64,000 bases of DNA from Chryseobacterium sp. Marseille-Q5410 (GCA_946892665.1 CAMPOT010000002.1:186001-250000), one strand, 5' to 3'; positions 9,055 through 18,101 are shown, counted from the first letter of the stretch. A program made the numbers and translations. Notes: generated by a model from the letters alone, not told the origin.

Positions 9055-9408
9055 TCAATTTTCGTCGGAACGCTCATAATCATCCTGAATTCTCACAATA
9101 TCATCCTCACCGAAATAAGTTCCGGTTTGTACCTCAACAAATTCCAGCAATTTCGCAGTTCGGTTTTCAATGCGGTGTTTCGCACCAAGTGGAATGAAAA
9201 TGCTTTCACCATATTTTACAGAATGTTCTACCTCATCAAGTACTACAACCGCCTCACCTGAAATTACCGTCCAAAATTCTTGGCGGTGATGGTGGAACTG
9301 ATATGAAAGTCTTTTCCCTGGATTTACTTCGATTCTTTTTAATTTATAATGCGGCTCATCTGCCAAAACATAATATTTTCCCCAAGGTCGTTCGCCGATT
9401 TCTAACAT
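9055..9408 (-). CDS. Cupin protein, mannose-6-phosphate isomerase type II-like
   Basis: 117 residues, a single cupin matching the C-terminal isomerase half of bifunctional mannose-1-phosphate guanylyltransferases. Motifs: ERPWGKYYVL, VNPGKRLSYQFHHHRQEFWTV (metal-binding His cluster and Glu) and GESIFIPLGAKHRIENRT. It could supply mannose-type sugar phosphates for the adjacent glycosyltransferases, but a stand-alone cupin of this size may lack isomerase activity. The start at 9408 (MLEIGERPWG) is preferred over 9414. Confidence 0.75.
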   Translation of the reverse strand: MLEIGERPWGKYYVLADEPHYKLKRIEVNPGKRLSYQFHHHRQEFWTVISGEAVVVLDEVEHSVKYGESIFIPLGAKHRIENRTAKLLEFVEVQTGTYFGEDDIVRIQDDYERSDEN

Positions 9409-9474
9409 TATCATTCAAATTTATTGCAAAACTAAATAAAATATCTCAAATTCTCTCAACACTCATTTTTTCCT

Positions 9475-9482
9475 TAAATTTG
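9475..9482 (+). promoter_or_regulatory. -7 box of the gltX promoter
   Basis: TAAATTTG at 9475-9482, 21 bases before the ATG at 9504. It lies between the divergent cupin and gltX genes. Confidence 0.6.
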
Positions 9483-9503
9483 CACCCTAAATTTCGAACA
9501 ATA

Positions 9504-11018
9504 ATGAGCAAAGTAAGAGTGCGTTTTGCGCCAAGTCCAACCGGGCCTTTACATCTAGGTGGAGTGAGAACTGCGTTATATGATTATCTTTTCGCTAAAA
9601 ACCAAGGCGGAGATTTCGTGTTGAGATTTGAAGATACCGACACCGCAAGATATGTTGAGGGTGCGGAAGAATATATCATGGAAGCACTGGAATGGTGCGG
9701 AATCATCCCGGATGAAAGCCCGAAACACGGCGGGAAATTTGCGCCTTATCGGCAATCTGAAAGACGCGATATTTATGATAAATATTTGGCTGAGATTCTG
9801 AAAACAGATTATGCTTACCTCGCTTTCGATACGCCGGAGGAATTGGATGAAATTCGCAAAGAATTCGAACAAAATGGTGATGTTTTTGCCTATAATTATA
9901 TCACAAGAAACCGCTTGAGAAACTCGCTTACCATTTCTAAAGAGGAAGTTCAGAAGTTATTGCACGAAAACGTACCTTATGTGGTACGCTTCAAGATGCC
10001 GGTAGATCGAGTGCTCAATTTGGAAGATATTATTCGGGGAAAAACTTCGGTAAATACAAATACTTTGGATGATAAAGTTTTGGTAAAAAACGATGGAATG
10101 CCAACTTATCATTTTGCCAATATTATCGATGATCACGAAATGGAAATCACACACGTTATTCGTGGTGAAGAGTGGTTGCCTTCGCTCGGTTTGCACTATC
10201 TTTTGTATGAAGCAATGGGATGGGAAAGACCGGAATTTGCCCATTTATCATTGATTTTAAAGCCTGAAGGAAAAGGAAAACTCAGCAAAAGAGATGGCGA
10301 TAAATTTGGTTTTCCGGTATTTCCGTTGAATTTTAAAGATCCCGAAACGGGTACTATTTCTAAAGGTTATCGTGAAGAAGGATATCTGCCGGAAGCTTTC
10401 ATCAACATGGTTGCGTTGCTGGGTTGGAGTCCTGCAAATGACCGCGAAATTCTTTCCTTGGAGGAAATGACCAAGGAGTTCGATCTGCATAAAGTTCATA
10501 AAGCCGGTGCAAGATTCAACAAAGAAAAAGCAGAATGGTTCAATCACGAATATCTGAAATCAAAATCCGATGCAGATGTTTTATCTTTATTAAAAGAAAT
10601 TGAAGGTATTAATTTAGAAGGATCAAGCGATGAAAAATTATTAAAAGTTATCGCATTGATGAAAGATCGGGCAACTTTTGCAAAAGATATTTACAATGAA
10701 GGAAAATTCTTTTTTGAAGCCCCAGTTTCCTATGATGAGAAAGCGGTAAAAAAAGCCTGGAACGAAGAAACACCTGCGATTTTGAATGATTTTTCTAAAA
10801 AATTATTAAACCTTACGGATTTTCAAGCCGTTGCAATTAAACAATCCATCCATGATCTTGCCGAAGAAAAAGGTCTTGGTATGGGAAAAGTGATGATGCC
10901 GCTTCGTTTGAGCTTGGTAGGTGAACTGAAGGGTCCGGATGTTCCTGAAATTCTTGAAATCCTTGGAAAAGAGGAAAGCATCGAGAGAATAAAAAATGCA
11001 GTGAATAATATCGGCTAA
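9504..11018 (+). CDS. gltX: Glutamyl-tRNA synthetase
   Basis: 504 residues from ATG 9504 (MSKVRVRFAPSPTGPLHLGG); the frame is open further upstream but the promoter at 9475-9482 and the conserved N-terminus fix this start. Class I synthetase charging tRNA-Glu. The HIGH-type motif is HLGG near residue 16 and the KMSKS-type motif is KLSKRDG. The zinc-binding insertion is not obvious, as in many of these enzymes. The C-terminal anticodon-binding domain ends EILEILGKEESIERI. Confidence 0.96.
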   Translation: MSKVRVRFAPSPTGPLHLGGVRTALYDYLFAKNQGGDFVLRFEDTDTARYVEGAEEYIMEALEWCGIIPDESPKHGGKFAPYRQSERRDIYDKYLAEILKTDYAYLAFDTPEELDEIRKEFEQNGDVFAYNYITRNRLRNSLTISKEEVQKLLHENVPYVVRFKMPVDRVLNLEDIIRGKTSVNTNTLDDKVLVKNDGMPTYHFANIIDDHEMEITHVIRGEEWLPSLGLHYLLYEAMGWERPEFAHLSLILKPEGKGKLSKRDGDKFGFPVFPLNFKDPETGTISKGYREEGYLPEAFINMVALLGWSPANDREILSLEEMTKEFDLHKVHKAGARFNKEKAEWFNHEYLKSKSDADVLSLLKEIEGINLEGSSDEKLLKVIALMKDRATFAKDIYNEGKFFFEAPVSYDEKAVKKAWNEETPAILNDFSKKLLNLTDFQAVAIKQSIHDLAEEKGLGMGKVMMPLRLSLVGELKGPDVPEILEILGKEESIERIKNAVNNIG

Positions 11019-11035
11019 TTTTCTATAATTTTTAT

Positions 11036-11043
11036 TAAATTTG
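11036..11043 (+). promoter_or_regulatory. -7 box of the accA promoter
   Basis: TAAATTTG at 11036-11043, 24 bases before the accA ATG, so accA has its own promoter behind gltX. Confidence 0.6.
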
Positions 11044-11067
11044 AAAGATTAATTCTTAACTAAAGAA

Positions 11068-12024
11068 ATGGAATATTTAAATTTTGAACTTCCCATAAAA
11101 GAGCTGATGTATCAGTATCAAACTTGTTCATTGGTAGGCGAAGAGAGCGGAGTAGATGTGAAATTGGCTTGCTCGCAAATCGAAGATAAAATTATAGAAA
11201 AGAAAAAGGAGATTTACGGAAACCTAACGCCTTGGCAGAGGGTTCAGCTTTCACGCCATCCGGATCGTCCTTATACATTGGATTTTATTAAGGGAATTAC
11301 TGATAAAGATAGCTTTCTTGAACTTCACGGAGATCGTAATTTTGCTGATGATCCTGCAATGGTGGGCGGTTTGGCAACTATCGATGGACAGAGAGTAATG
11401 ATTATCGGTACCCAAAAAGGGAGAACTACCAAAGAAAGACAACTCCGCAGGTTCGGGATGAGTAATCCGGAAGGATATAGAAAAGCACTTCGCTTAATGA
11501 AATTGGCAGAAAAATTCAAAATTCCGGTGATTTCATTGGTTGATACTCCTGGAGCATATCCTGGTCTGGAAGCTGAAGAGCGCGGACAAGGTGAAGCAAT
11601 TGCTCGAAATATTTTTGAGATGACGATACTGAAAACTCCAATTTTTGTTTATATCATTGGCGAAGGAGCAAGTGGTGGAGCATTGGGGATTGGTGTTGGA
11701 AACAAAGTTTATATGTTGGAAAACACTTGGTATACAGTGATTGCTCCAGAAAGTTGTTCCTCTATTCTTTGGAGAAATTGGGATCATAAAGAAGATGCAG
11801 CGAATGCACTCAAACTTACTCCGCAAGATGCTTTGAGGGAAAAATTTATCGATGGAATTGTAGAAGAACCACTTGGTGGTGCACATTACGATCCACAAGT
11901 TGCTTATGATCATTTGAAGGCGTCTATCTTGCAGAATATAAAAGCTTTTTCGACATTTTCAGGGAAAGAACTGGAAACTCAAAGACAAGAAAAATTTATT
12001 GCAATGGGGCAATTCAAAGGATAA
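11068..12024 (+). CDS. accA: Acetyl-CoA carboxylase, carboxyltransferase alpha subunit
   Basis: 318 residues, usual length. With AccD it transfers the carboxyl group from biotin to acetyl-CoA, giving malonyl-CoA. Motifs: [20 protein letters not shown], the oxyanion/CoA region [29 protein letters not shown] and [15 protein letters not shown]. Its own promoter and terminator make it monocistronic, although accB and accC lie 9 kb away. Confidence 0.97.
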   Translation: MEYLNFELPIKELMYQYQTCSLVGEESGVDVKLACSQIEDKIIEKKKEIYGNLTPWQRVQLSRHPDRPYTLDFIKGITDKDSFLELHGDRNFADDPAMVGGLATIDGQRVMIIGTQKGRTTKERQLRRFGMSNPEGYRKALRLMKLAEKFKIPVISLVDTPGAYPGLEAEERGQGEAIARNIFEMTILKTPIFVYIIGEGASGGALGIGVGNKVYMLENTWYTVIAPESCSSILWRNWDHKEDAANALKLTPQDALREKFIDGIVEEPLGGAHYDPQVAYDHLKASILQNIKAFSTFSGKELETQRQEKFIAMGQFKG

Positions 12025-12046
12025 AAAAACATTTTATAAATCAGTA

Positions 12047-12070
12047 AAACGGGCTTTAGTCCGTTTTTTT
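12047..12070 (+). terminator. Terminator after accA
   Basis: AAACGG (12047-12052) and CCGTTT (12061-12066) form a short stem, followed by a T run of about nine. Confidence 0.75.
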
Positions 12071-12114
12071 TTGTGAAATATTATCAATACTTTAGCACGA
12101 ATTCTAACAAAAAA

Positions 12115-12139
12115 AATCCTGTAACCTCATTACAGGATT
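12115..12139 (-). terminator. Terminator after the FtsE-type gene
   Basis: Perfect 10-bp stem AATCCTGTAA / TTACAGGATT with a 5-base loop. The A run just to the left (12109-12116) gives the minus strand its T tract. Confidence 0.85.
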
Positions 12140-12163
12140 ATCTATTTAAATTTCAATGTAGTC

Positions 12164-12874
12164 TTATTCGAAAAGTTCCGCAGTATTGAGCACGGTTACT
12201 CTGCCGTCTTCGCAGCGGATCGCTTCGCCGGGGAAGTTTTGGATCATGTGATAATCGTGCGTTGCCATTACCACCGCTGAATTATTTTCAAAAGCAACTT
12301 GCTTCAGAAGCGTCATGATTTCGTTGGAAGTTTCAGGATCTAAGTTTCCGGTAGGCTCATCTGCAAGGATCAATTCTGGATGGTTCAGAAGCGCTCTCGC
12401 AATGGCAATACGCTGTTGTTCACCACCTGAAAGTTCATGGGGCATTTTGTGTTTCTTCGATTTCATCCCCACGCTTCCTAAAACTTCATTGATTCGGTCA
12501 TCAATTTTGGTTTTGTCATTCCAACCTGTTGCTTCTAGTACAAAACGCAGATTTTTTTCTACAGTTCTGTCAGTAAGCAATTGAAAATCTTGGAAAACGA
12601 TGCCTAATTTTCGTCTTAAATTGGGCACGTCGGAAGCTCGAAGTTTCTCGAGATCGAAACCAGCTACATTACCGTGACCAGCGGAAATTGGGATGTGTCC
12701 GTAAAGGGTTTTCAGCAATGAACTTTTACCGGAACCTGTTTTTCCAATCAGATAGCAAAATCTTCCTTGTTTGATATTAAGGTTTACATCATTAAGTACA
12801 GTGAAATTTTTCTGAGCTATTTTGGCATTTTTCAGATGGATTACATTTTGTCCTTCGTGAGATGAATGTGGCAT
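12164..12874 (-). CDS. ftsE: FtsE-type cell-division ABC ATPase
   Basis: 236-residue ABC ATPase. Walker A GKTGSGKSS (about 44-52), Q-loop VFQDFQLL, signature LSGGEQQR (about 149-156), Walker B LILADEPTGNLD and the switch His in ATHDY. The set VFQDFQLL/DRTVEKNL and the short size match FtsE, which with FtsX controls peptidoglycan hydrolases at the septum. No ftsX is adjacent; in Bacteroidota the two genes are often apart. It could also be another LolD/FtsE-like ATPase, so the symbol is likely but not certain. Confidence 0.8.
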   Translation of the reverse strand: MPHSSHEGQNVIHLKNAKIAQKNFTVLNDVNLNIKQGRFCYLIGKTGSGKSSLLKTLYGHIPISAGHGNVAGFDLEKLRASDVPNLRRKLGIVFQDFQLLTDRTVEKNLRFVLEATGWNDKTKIDDRINEVLGSVGMKSKKHKMPHELSGGEQQRIAIARALLNHPELILADEPTGNLDPETSNEIMTLLKQVAFENNSAVVMATHDYHMIQNFPGEAIRCEDGRVTVLNTAELFE

Positions 12875-12999
12875 ATGGTATAAATATTAAAGATAAATTT
12901 TAATCAAATTTCGCATAGAATGCGTAAGTTGATTAGCCCTTCAAAAATAAATAAAACTTTTTCGTTTAGCTAAATTTTGGCAAATTTTAACAACAAAAA

Positions 13000-13026
13000 A
13001 TGCCTGAAAAAGTTATTTTCAAGCAT
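13000..13026 (-). terminator. Terminator after rpmH
   Basis: ATGCCTGAAAA (13000-13010) and TTTTCAAGCAT (13016-13026) form a stem with one bulged or mismatched position. The A run at 12994-13000 provides the T tract on the minus strand. Confidence 0.7.
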
Positions 13027-13051
13027 ATTTTTATATGATGATTTTCTGAGA

Positions 13052-13210
13052 TTATCTCTTAGCGCGCGCAGCACTTACAGTTAAGCTCTTTCTACCTTTT
13101 GCTCTTCTAGCCGCCAAAACTCTTCTACCGTTCGGGGTTGACATTCTTTCTCTGAAACCGTGTTTGTTTCTTTTCTTTCTTTCTGATGGTTGGAATGTTC
13201 TTTTGCTCAT
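13052..13210 (-). CDS. rpmH: 50S ribosomal protein L34
   Basis: 52-residue, very basic ribosomal protein. Translating the minus strand from the ATG at 13210 gives [20 protein letters not shown], then [20 protein letters not shown], the universal L34 pattern. It has an ideal promoter upstream and its own terminator. The usual partner rnpA is not adjacent here. Confidence 0.97.
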   Translation of the reverse strand: MSKRTFQPSERKKRNKHGFRERMSTPNGRRVLAARRAKGRKSLTVSAARAKR

Positions 13211-13254
13211 TGCTTATATTTTTTAGTAAAAACTATCTCTTATTTTTCAGATTG

Positions 13255-13285
13255 CAAAGATAGGAAACTTTTTATTTTCTGCAAA
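13255..13285 (-). promoter_or_regulatory. Strong promoter of rpmH
   Basis: Read on the minus strand: TTTG (13285-13282), 19-base spacer, TATCTTTG (13262-13255). A perfect Bacteroidota consensus, fitting a ribosomal protein gene. Confidence 0.8.
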
Positions 13286-13337
13286 AATATTTTAGATATT
13301 TTCTAAAATAATAGATATCTGTAAAATTTTCATTCCG

Positions 13338-13373
13338 GTGAGCCGTATCATTCCAAGTTTTGTGCTCGCTCAC
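13338..13373. other. Hairpin in the rpmH/nrnA intergenic region
   Basis: GTGAGC (13338-13343) and GCTCAC (13368-13373) are perfectly complementary, 24 bases apart, and are followed by a T-rich stretch. It lies between two divergent promoters, so a terminator role is not obvious; it may be chance or a remnant. Confidence 0.25.
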
Positions 13374-13475
13374 AAATTATTTTTTTCTCGTCAAAGGTAG
13401 TTTTTGCGGGTATTTGTAGGATTGTTAAATGCCTTTTAATACTATTTTCTTTGTAATCTCTCAGAACAAAAAACA

Positions 13476-13483
13476 TATCTTTG
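13476..13483 (+). promoter_or_regulatory. -7 box upstream of the NrnA-type gene
   Basis: TATCTTTG at 13476-13483, 22 bases before the ATG at 13506. The nearest TTTG (13450-13453) is a little far, with a 22-base spacer. Confidence 0.55.
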
Positions 13484-13505
13484 TCGTTCAAAATTATAGA
13501 GAAAT

Positions 13506-14513
13506 ATGTTTACTGCTTCGGAAATTTCAGAAATTCAAAAATTACTTATACCAGAGAATAAAATTGTTATCATAACACATTACAATCCAGATGGAGACGC
13601 TGTCGGTTCGAGTTTGGGACTGAAGCATTTTCTGAAGCAAAAAGGTCTGGACGCAGAGGTAATCGTTCCTAATGATTTTCCGAAATTTTTGAAATGGATG
13701 CCCGAATCCAAAAAAATAATTATTGCTGATTACAAAAGAAAACAGGCCGGAGAAGCGATTTATCATGCGGATGTAATATTTATTCTAGATTTTAATGCTT
13801 CACACAGAAGTGGAAATCTTGTAGGTCCATGGATTGAAAAGGCCAAAGCGACGAAAATTCTCATCGATCATCACCAACAACCCGATCATTTCGATTTTGT
13901 ATATTCGGATGTCACGATTCCAGCAACTTCGCAGATGGTGTACCATTTTATTCAGCAATTAAATGAAGAAGAAAAAGTAAACAAAGATATTGCGGAATGC
14001 TTGTACACCGGGATTATGACGGATACAGGCGGTTTTCGTTTTCGCTCCACGAGCGCAACTACCCATCGTATTGTAGCGAATTTAATTGAAAAAGGAGCAG
14101 AACCTTCGATGATTACGTCGAATACTTGGGATACGAACACGGTTTCCAGACTCCATCTTCTGTCTTTAATTCTAGGAAGGATCGAAGTGGTAAAAGAGGG
14201 CAAAGTGGCAATTCTTTGGCTCAAAAGAGATGAATTGAAAAAATTCGGTTTCCAAAAAGGTGATACCGAAGGTTTCGTAAATTACGGTTTAAGTATTATG
14301 GGAACCCAAGTTTCTGCTTTTTTTATGGAAGATTTGTACGAAGATTTTATTAAAATTTCATTCCGCTCCAAAGATCAAGTAGATGTAAACCAATTTTCGA
14401 GAAAATACTTTAATGGTGGCGGTCATATCAACGCTGCGGGCGGGAAATACCTGAAATCAATCGAAGAAACTATCGCAGACTTCAAAGAGAAAATCCAAGC
14501 AGAGGATTTTTAG
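13506..14513 (+). CDS. NrnA-type DHH phosphoesterase (nanoRNase/pAp phosphatase)
   Basis: 335 residues of the DHH/DHHA1 family. The DHH domain shows HYNPDGDAVGSSLG (25-38, metal-binding Asp29 and Asp31), LDFNASHRSG near 95 and the signature DHH at 121-123. The DHHA1 domain ends with FNGGGHINAAGG, which binds the nucleic-acid substrate. Length and motifs match NrnA, which degrades very short RNAs and dephosphorylates pAp. Cytoplasmic. It has its own promoter; the next gene also has its own. Confidence 0.85.
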   Translation: MFTASEISEIQKLLIPENKIVIITHYNPDGDAVGSSLGLKHFLKQKGLDAEVIVPNDFPKFLKWMPESKKIIIADYKRKQAGEAIYHADVIFILDFNASHRSGNLVGPWIEKAKATKILIDHHQQPDHFDFVYSDVTIPATSQMVYHFIQQLNEEEKVNKDIAECLYTGIMTDTGGFRFRSTSATTHRIVANLIEKGAEPSMITSNTWDTNTVSRLHLLSLILGRIEVVKEGKVAILWLKRDELKKFGFQKGDTEGFVNYGLSIMGTQVSAFFMEDLYEDFIKISFRSKDQVDVNQFSRKYFNGGGHINAAGGKYLKSIEETIADFKEKIQAEDF

Positions 14514-14573
14514 TAAAATTGTCATCTTCCCATCATTGTTGATAAATATTTGAATTTTTCTGATTAATAGTGC

Positions 14574-14602
14574 TTTGTATTTAGTGAAAAATTATATATT
14601 TG
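14574..14602 (+). promoter_or_regulatory. Promoter of the GEVED/T9SS protein
   Basis: TTTG at 14574-14577 and TATATTTG at 14595-14602 with a 17-base spacer. It sets the start at ATG 14629 and excludes the upstream in-frame codons. Confidence 0.6.
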
Positions 14603-14628
14603 GCCACTTAATAAAACAATATTTTTTT

Positions 14629-16236
14629 ATGAAAAAAATTCTACTTTCATGTTTGTTAGCATGTGGTTTGGGTGTGAATGCACAAACGGTAATTTTCTCT
14701 GATGATTTTGAATCTACAGCAGAAGGTACAGTCGGAAATTGGCAAGAAGGCTTTTTCGGAACGCTCGCTGCTTACCCGTATAACACTTTTACTGTTCGCG
14801 GGAATTGTGCTGCAAATTTAATTAATGGTACTAAAAGTTTACAGATTGTAAATGTAGCGGATGCAGCACAAGATGCTGATCTTACTACGGCTTCATGTGC
14901 ATATGGGAATGGTTCTGCCACCAATGCAGGTTATGCTCCTCTTGTTTATACGCAAATCGCAGCAGGGAATTACAAAGACCTGAAACTTTCGTATGTCTGG
15001 AAATGCCAAGGGCAGGCAAGCTTGGATTATGGGCAGCTTATGTATTCATTGGATGGTTTGTCATGGACTTCTGTCGTATCTAATTTAAGATCCGGGACTG
15101 CACCTTACCAAACTGTAGTAACGGACTACGCATTACCGGCAGCTGTTAATTTCAAGACATTTTATTTAGGTTGGAGATTTGTGCATAATACATCGACTGT
15201 TAATCAGCCAGGATTCACTATTGATGATGTTGTTGTGAAAGGTACTATGCCTTCTGCAGTCCCTGCTTGTTCGTCAATTACTAGCCCTGCGAACTCATCT
15301 ACTATAAATTATGGTTCTGTTAACTTCACATGGGCAGCATCTGCTGATGCATCTAAGTATAAATTTACTGTTGGAACAACTCCTGGTGGTAGTGATGTTT
15401 TTAGTGGTACAGTAACAGGTTTAACTCAGGCAGTTTCTTTAAATGCAAATACAACGTATTACGCAAAGGTGGTTCCTACCAATAATGTAGGTGATGCGGT
15501 AGGTTGTACGGAAATAACATTCAGTACAAATAATACGGTAGGTTATTGTGCAGCTGCAGGGTCAAATGCGCAATATGAAAAAATTACCAATGTTACTTTT
15601 GCAGACATTAATAATCCATCTGCTTCAGGTACTACTGCGCAAGGATATGAAGATTTTACTTCGATCGTTGGTAATGTAAACAGAGAAAATACTTATGTTT
15701 TCACAGCAGCTTGCTCGGTTACTTCTTATTCTAGTGATCAGCTTCTTGTTTGGATTGATTATAACCAAAACGGCAGTTTCAATGATCCTGGTGAAGCGGT
15801 ATTAGCTACAGCACTTGGACAAGCTCCTTGGACAGGCTCTATCACCATTCCTGCGGATGCTTTATTAGGAAATACAAGAATGAGAGTGAGAGTTCAGGAT
15901 TCTAGTGCAGGTCCAAATGCTACCTCTTGTGGAAACTCCTCTTACGGACAAGTTGAAGATTATACCATTAATATAATGGAAAAAATTACAGCAGGTACTG
16001 CAAATGTTGACAAGAAAAGTGTGAGTGTTTATCCTAATCCTTTCAAAGATGTATTGAAAATATCTGATGTAAAGGGTGTGAAAACTATTTCTGTAAGCGA
16101 CGTTGCAGGTAGAAGTATTAAGACTTTGGCGGCAGCTTCAGAACTTAACCTTTCCGATCTGAAAGCTGGTTTGTATATCGTAACTCTTCATATGGAAGAT
16201 GGTTCTACCAAATCTATCAAAGCAATTAAAAAATAA
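14629..16236 (+). CDS. Secreted protein with GEVED domain and T9SS sorting tail
   Basis: 535 residues from ATG 14629. Signal peptide MKKILLSCLLACGLGVNAQ, then a jelly-roll-like adhesion domain starting VIFSDDFES (about 20-215), a fibronectin-III-like segment (about 220-305), a GEVED domain with VWIDYNQNGSFNDPGEAV, and a type A type IX secretion sorting domain (VYPNPFKDVLKI to the C-terminus). It is expected to cross the outer membrane through the T9SS and be released or anchored. No protease or glycosidase catalytic motif is visible, so it may bind surfaces or polymers. Monocistronic with a strong terminator. Confidence 0.85.
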   Translation: MKKILLSCLLACGLGVNAQTVIFSDDFESTAEGTVGNWQEGFFGTLAAYPYNTFTVRGNCAANLINGTKSLQIVNVADAAQDADLTTASCAYGNGSATNAGYAPLVYTQIAAGNYKDLKLSYVWKCQGQASLDYGQLMYSLDGLSWTSVVSNLRSGTAPYQTVVTDYALPAAVNFKTFYLGWRFVHNTSTVNQPGFTIDDVVVKGTMPSAVPACSSITSPANSSTINYGSVNFTWAASADASKYKFTVGTTPGGSDVFSGTVTGLTQAVSLNANTTYYAKVVPTNNVGDAVGCTEITFSTNNTVGYCAAAGSNAQYEKITNVTFADINNPSASGTTAQGYEDFTSIVGNVNRENTYVFTAACSVTSYSSDQLLVWIDYNQNGSFNDPGEAVLATALGQAPWTGSITIPADALLGNTRMRVRVQDSSAGPNATSCGNSSYGQVEDYTINIMEKITAGTANVDKKSVSVYPNPFKDVLKISDVKGVKTISVSDVAGRSIKTLAAASELNLSDLKAGLYIVTLHMEDGSTKSIKAIKK

Positions 16237-16262
16237 TTGAATTAATCATTCTTTTACTTTAA

Positions 16263-16303
16263 AAAGAAAGCTACCAATTTAGGTAGCTTTCTTTGTTTTT
16301 TTT
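16263..16303 (+). terminator. Terminator after the GEVED/T9SS gene
   Basis: Perfect 13-bp stem AAAGAAAGCTACC (16263-16275) / GGTAGCTTTCTTT (16282-16294), then a run of T. Confidence 0.9.
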
Positions 16304-16313
16304 ATTTCCTTTA

Positions 16314-16675
16314 TTACTTTAATAATAACAAGGCCAATACAATAATGGCCGGTAATGGCTGCACTAAAAATATTTTTTTCGAAGCGGTTAATGCGCCATA
16401 AATTCCCGCTACAATCACACATCCCAAGAAAAATACAGCTACATTTTGTGACCATTTTTCGTCTTCGATGAAGAACAAATTAATCCTGCAGAAAGAAACC
16501 CGTTATACAAACCTTGGTTCGCCGCTAAACCTTTTGTAGGTTTGAAAAGTTCATCTTTTAAGGCGCCTTTAAATGTTTTTTTGCCTAAGGTTTCCCATGC
16601 AAACATTTCCATATACAAGATGTAAAGATGCTACATGGCCACCAATCCGATTAGTATTTTTGATAAAATTTCCAT
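16314..16675 (-). pseudogene. DUF1304 membrane protein, broken
   Basis: Read on the minus strand from ATG 16675 the protein begins MEILSKILIGLVAM, then meets an in-frame TAG (16633-16631) at codon 15, then continues HLYILYMEMFAWETLGKKTF and AANQGLYNGFLSAGLI. Near 16476 one base is missing (TGG reads TG), after which the other frame carries the rest: FIEDEKWSQNVAVFFLG, then VAGIYGALTASKKIFLVQPL, to a TAA at 16316-16314. This is a complete DUF1304 family sequence (about 120 residues, four membrane segments, function unknown) inactivated by one nonsense change and one frameshift. It follows the alpha/beta hydrolase gene by three bases. Confidence 0.85.
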
Positions 16676-16678
16676 GTT

Positions 16679-17473
16679 TTAAAGTTGTTCTTTAGAAATA
16701 AGGTTTTTTGGGAGATTATGAAGAAGTTCCGTATTGATGATTGCAGCACAGATTTCCGGTTTTTCCCAATGTCCGTTGTGGCCACAATCCAACAGATAGG
16801 ATTTTATATTGGTTTTGTCGGGAAGGTTTTTCAATAAAACGTCGGTCTTTACAGCGTTATCGTGTTTTCCTGCAATGACCAAAATTTTTCCTTCGAAATC
16901 TTGCATTACCGATGTTTTATCGGTTCGTTCGATCATTCCTTTTACAGCGGCAAGCGCGCCTTCATTTTTCGTGGATAGTGCAATTTCTTTGGCGAGTTCT
17001 ATTTTTCCTTCCAAAATAACTTTTTCATTTTCATTAAATAAATTGGGAATTCCTGCTCGAACATAATTGGGAAATGCTTCCTGAATAATCCTGAAACTTT
17101 TCCTTCGCTGTTCTTTTTTCTCTTCATCGTCCGGGAAATAAGTAGAAAAAAACAATGTGAAACTTTTCAAAAATTCCGGAAATTTCTCGGCAAAAACCAG
17201 CGATGTATAACCGCCCATTGAATGTCCCAGCAGATGGAATTCTTTTAATCCCAATTTGTCGGTTACTTTTTTCACTTCTTCTGCCATCAGTTCCATCGTA
17301 TGGATTTCATCGTAAACTTTCGATAAGCCATGTCCCGGTAAATCAATTTTTATTAAAGTAAAATCTTTGGAAAGGTATTTTTCTAGGTCTTCCCAAATCA
17401 TCAAATTTTCCATAAAACCGTGGAGTAGAACCAAATTTTCTTTTCCTTCTCCGGATATTTCGTAGTGCAGCAT
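16679..17473 (-). CDS. Alpha/beta hydrolase
   Basis: 264 residues, alpha/beta hydrolase fold. The oxyanion region is LVLLHGFMEN (14-23), nucleophile Ser85 in GHSMGG, probable acid Asp205 in AGKHDNAV and base His in CGHNGHWEKPE (232 or 235). No signal peptide, so cytoplasmic. The closest general groups are small esterases and haloalkane dehalogenase-like or MenH-like hydrolases; the substrate cannot be named. The DUF1304 pseudogene follows directly, so both were once an operon. Confidence 0.8.
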   Translation of the reverse strand: MLHYEISGEGKENLVLLHGFMENLMIWEDLEKYLSKDFTLIKIDLPGHGLSKVYDEIHTMELMAEEVKKVTDKLGLKEFHLLGHSMGGYTSLVFAEKFPEFLKSFTLFFSTYFPDDEEKKEQRRKSFRIIQEAFPNYVRAGIPNLFNENEKVILEGKIELAKEIALSTKNEGALAAVKGMIERTDKTSVMQDFEGKILVIAGKHDNAVKTDVLLKNLPDKTNIKSYLLDCGHNGHWEKPEICAAIINTELLHNLPKNLISKEQL

Positions 17474-17492
17474 GATTTTAATTTAAATTGGT

Positions 17493-17999
17493 TTAAAAAT
17501 AAATGTCAATATAATCCACAAATCCGGAGCTATTCACTTTATCTTGCAAACGCCAGAGTTTTCCTTTCCCTTCGTCGAAAAATGTTGTTTTCTTGGTTCG
17601 CGTATATTTTTCTCCTTGAATATTTTGGTCGATTTTTCCTTCAAAATTCAGGTGTTTATCGGAAACCCGAGAGATTTTTCCTTCGATTGTTAAAGTGTTT
17701 TTCCCCGAAGCTGCTTTTCCCGAAACGGAATATTCATCTCTTCCGACTTTTTCAAATTTTGCACTTCCCAAGAGCGGGGAAATAGCATCTGAACTGAACT
17801 TTAATTGATGATCTCCACTCAGGTCTGAAAACCGATTTTTTTCGTTCTTTAAATTGATGCTGTCGTTGATTTGCCTTCGGACCGCGTTAATAGAATCAAT
17901 GATTTTAGTACTGTCGGATTGGGTATTGGTGAATTCGCCCTCTTTTTTGGAGCAGGAGAGCAATATAATACTGCAGAGGAAAATTATGTTTTTTTTCAT
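17493..17999 (-). CDS. Putative lipoprotein, unknown function
   Basis: 168 residues from ATG 17999. N-terminal lipoprotein signal MKKNIIFLCSIILLSCSKKE with lipobox LLSC, so it is probably anchored in an envelope membrane. The mature part has a short helical stretch (DSINAVRRQINDSINLKNEK) and then alternating beta-type segments (LTIEGKISRV, NFEGKIDQNI). I do not recognise a family. A -7 box lies upstream on the minus strand. Confidence 0.7.
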   Translation of the reverse strand: MKKNIIFLCSIILLSCSKKEGEFTNTQSDSTKIIDSINAVRRQINDSINLKNEKNRFSDLSGDHQLKFSSDAISPLLGSAKFEKVGRDEYSVSGKAASGKNTLTIEGKISRVSDKHLNFEGKIDQNIQGEKYTRTKKTTFFDEGKGKLWRLQDKVNSSGFVDYIDIYF

Positions 18000-18021
18000 A
18001 ACCATTCATAATCGAATGATT

Positions 18022-18029
18022 CAAATTTA
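18022..18029 (-). promoter_or_regulatory. -7 box for the lipoprotein gene
   Basis: TAAATTTG read on the minus strand (18029 to 18022), 22 bases before the ATG at 17999. Confidence 0.5.
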
Positions 18030-18101
18030 GTTAAAAATCTAAACAATCCACGTTATTTTTGTAAAAAAGGAAATTAATGGACGAAAGCAGTCGCTTGGAC
18101 T

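Noticed and set aside
9303-9503. N-terminal extension of glutamyl-tRNA synthetase by 67 residues
   Set aside because: The extension is antisense to the cupin gene, and a promoter box lies at 9475-9482 just before the conserved MSKVRVRFAPSP start.
11533-11913. Long open frames antisense to accA, accC and gltX
   Set aside because: They mirror strongly conserved genes, have no ribosome site or family match, and are expected from codon bias.
16631-16633. TAG in the DUF1304 gene as a recoded sense codon
   Set aside because: A second lesion (frameshift near 16476) is present, so simple inactivation is the better explanation.
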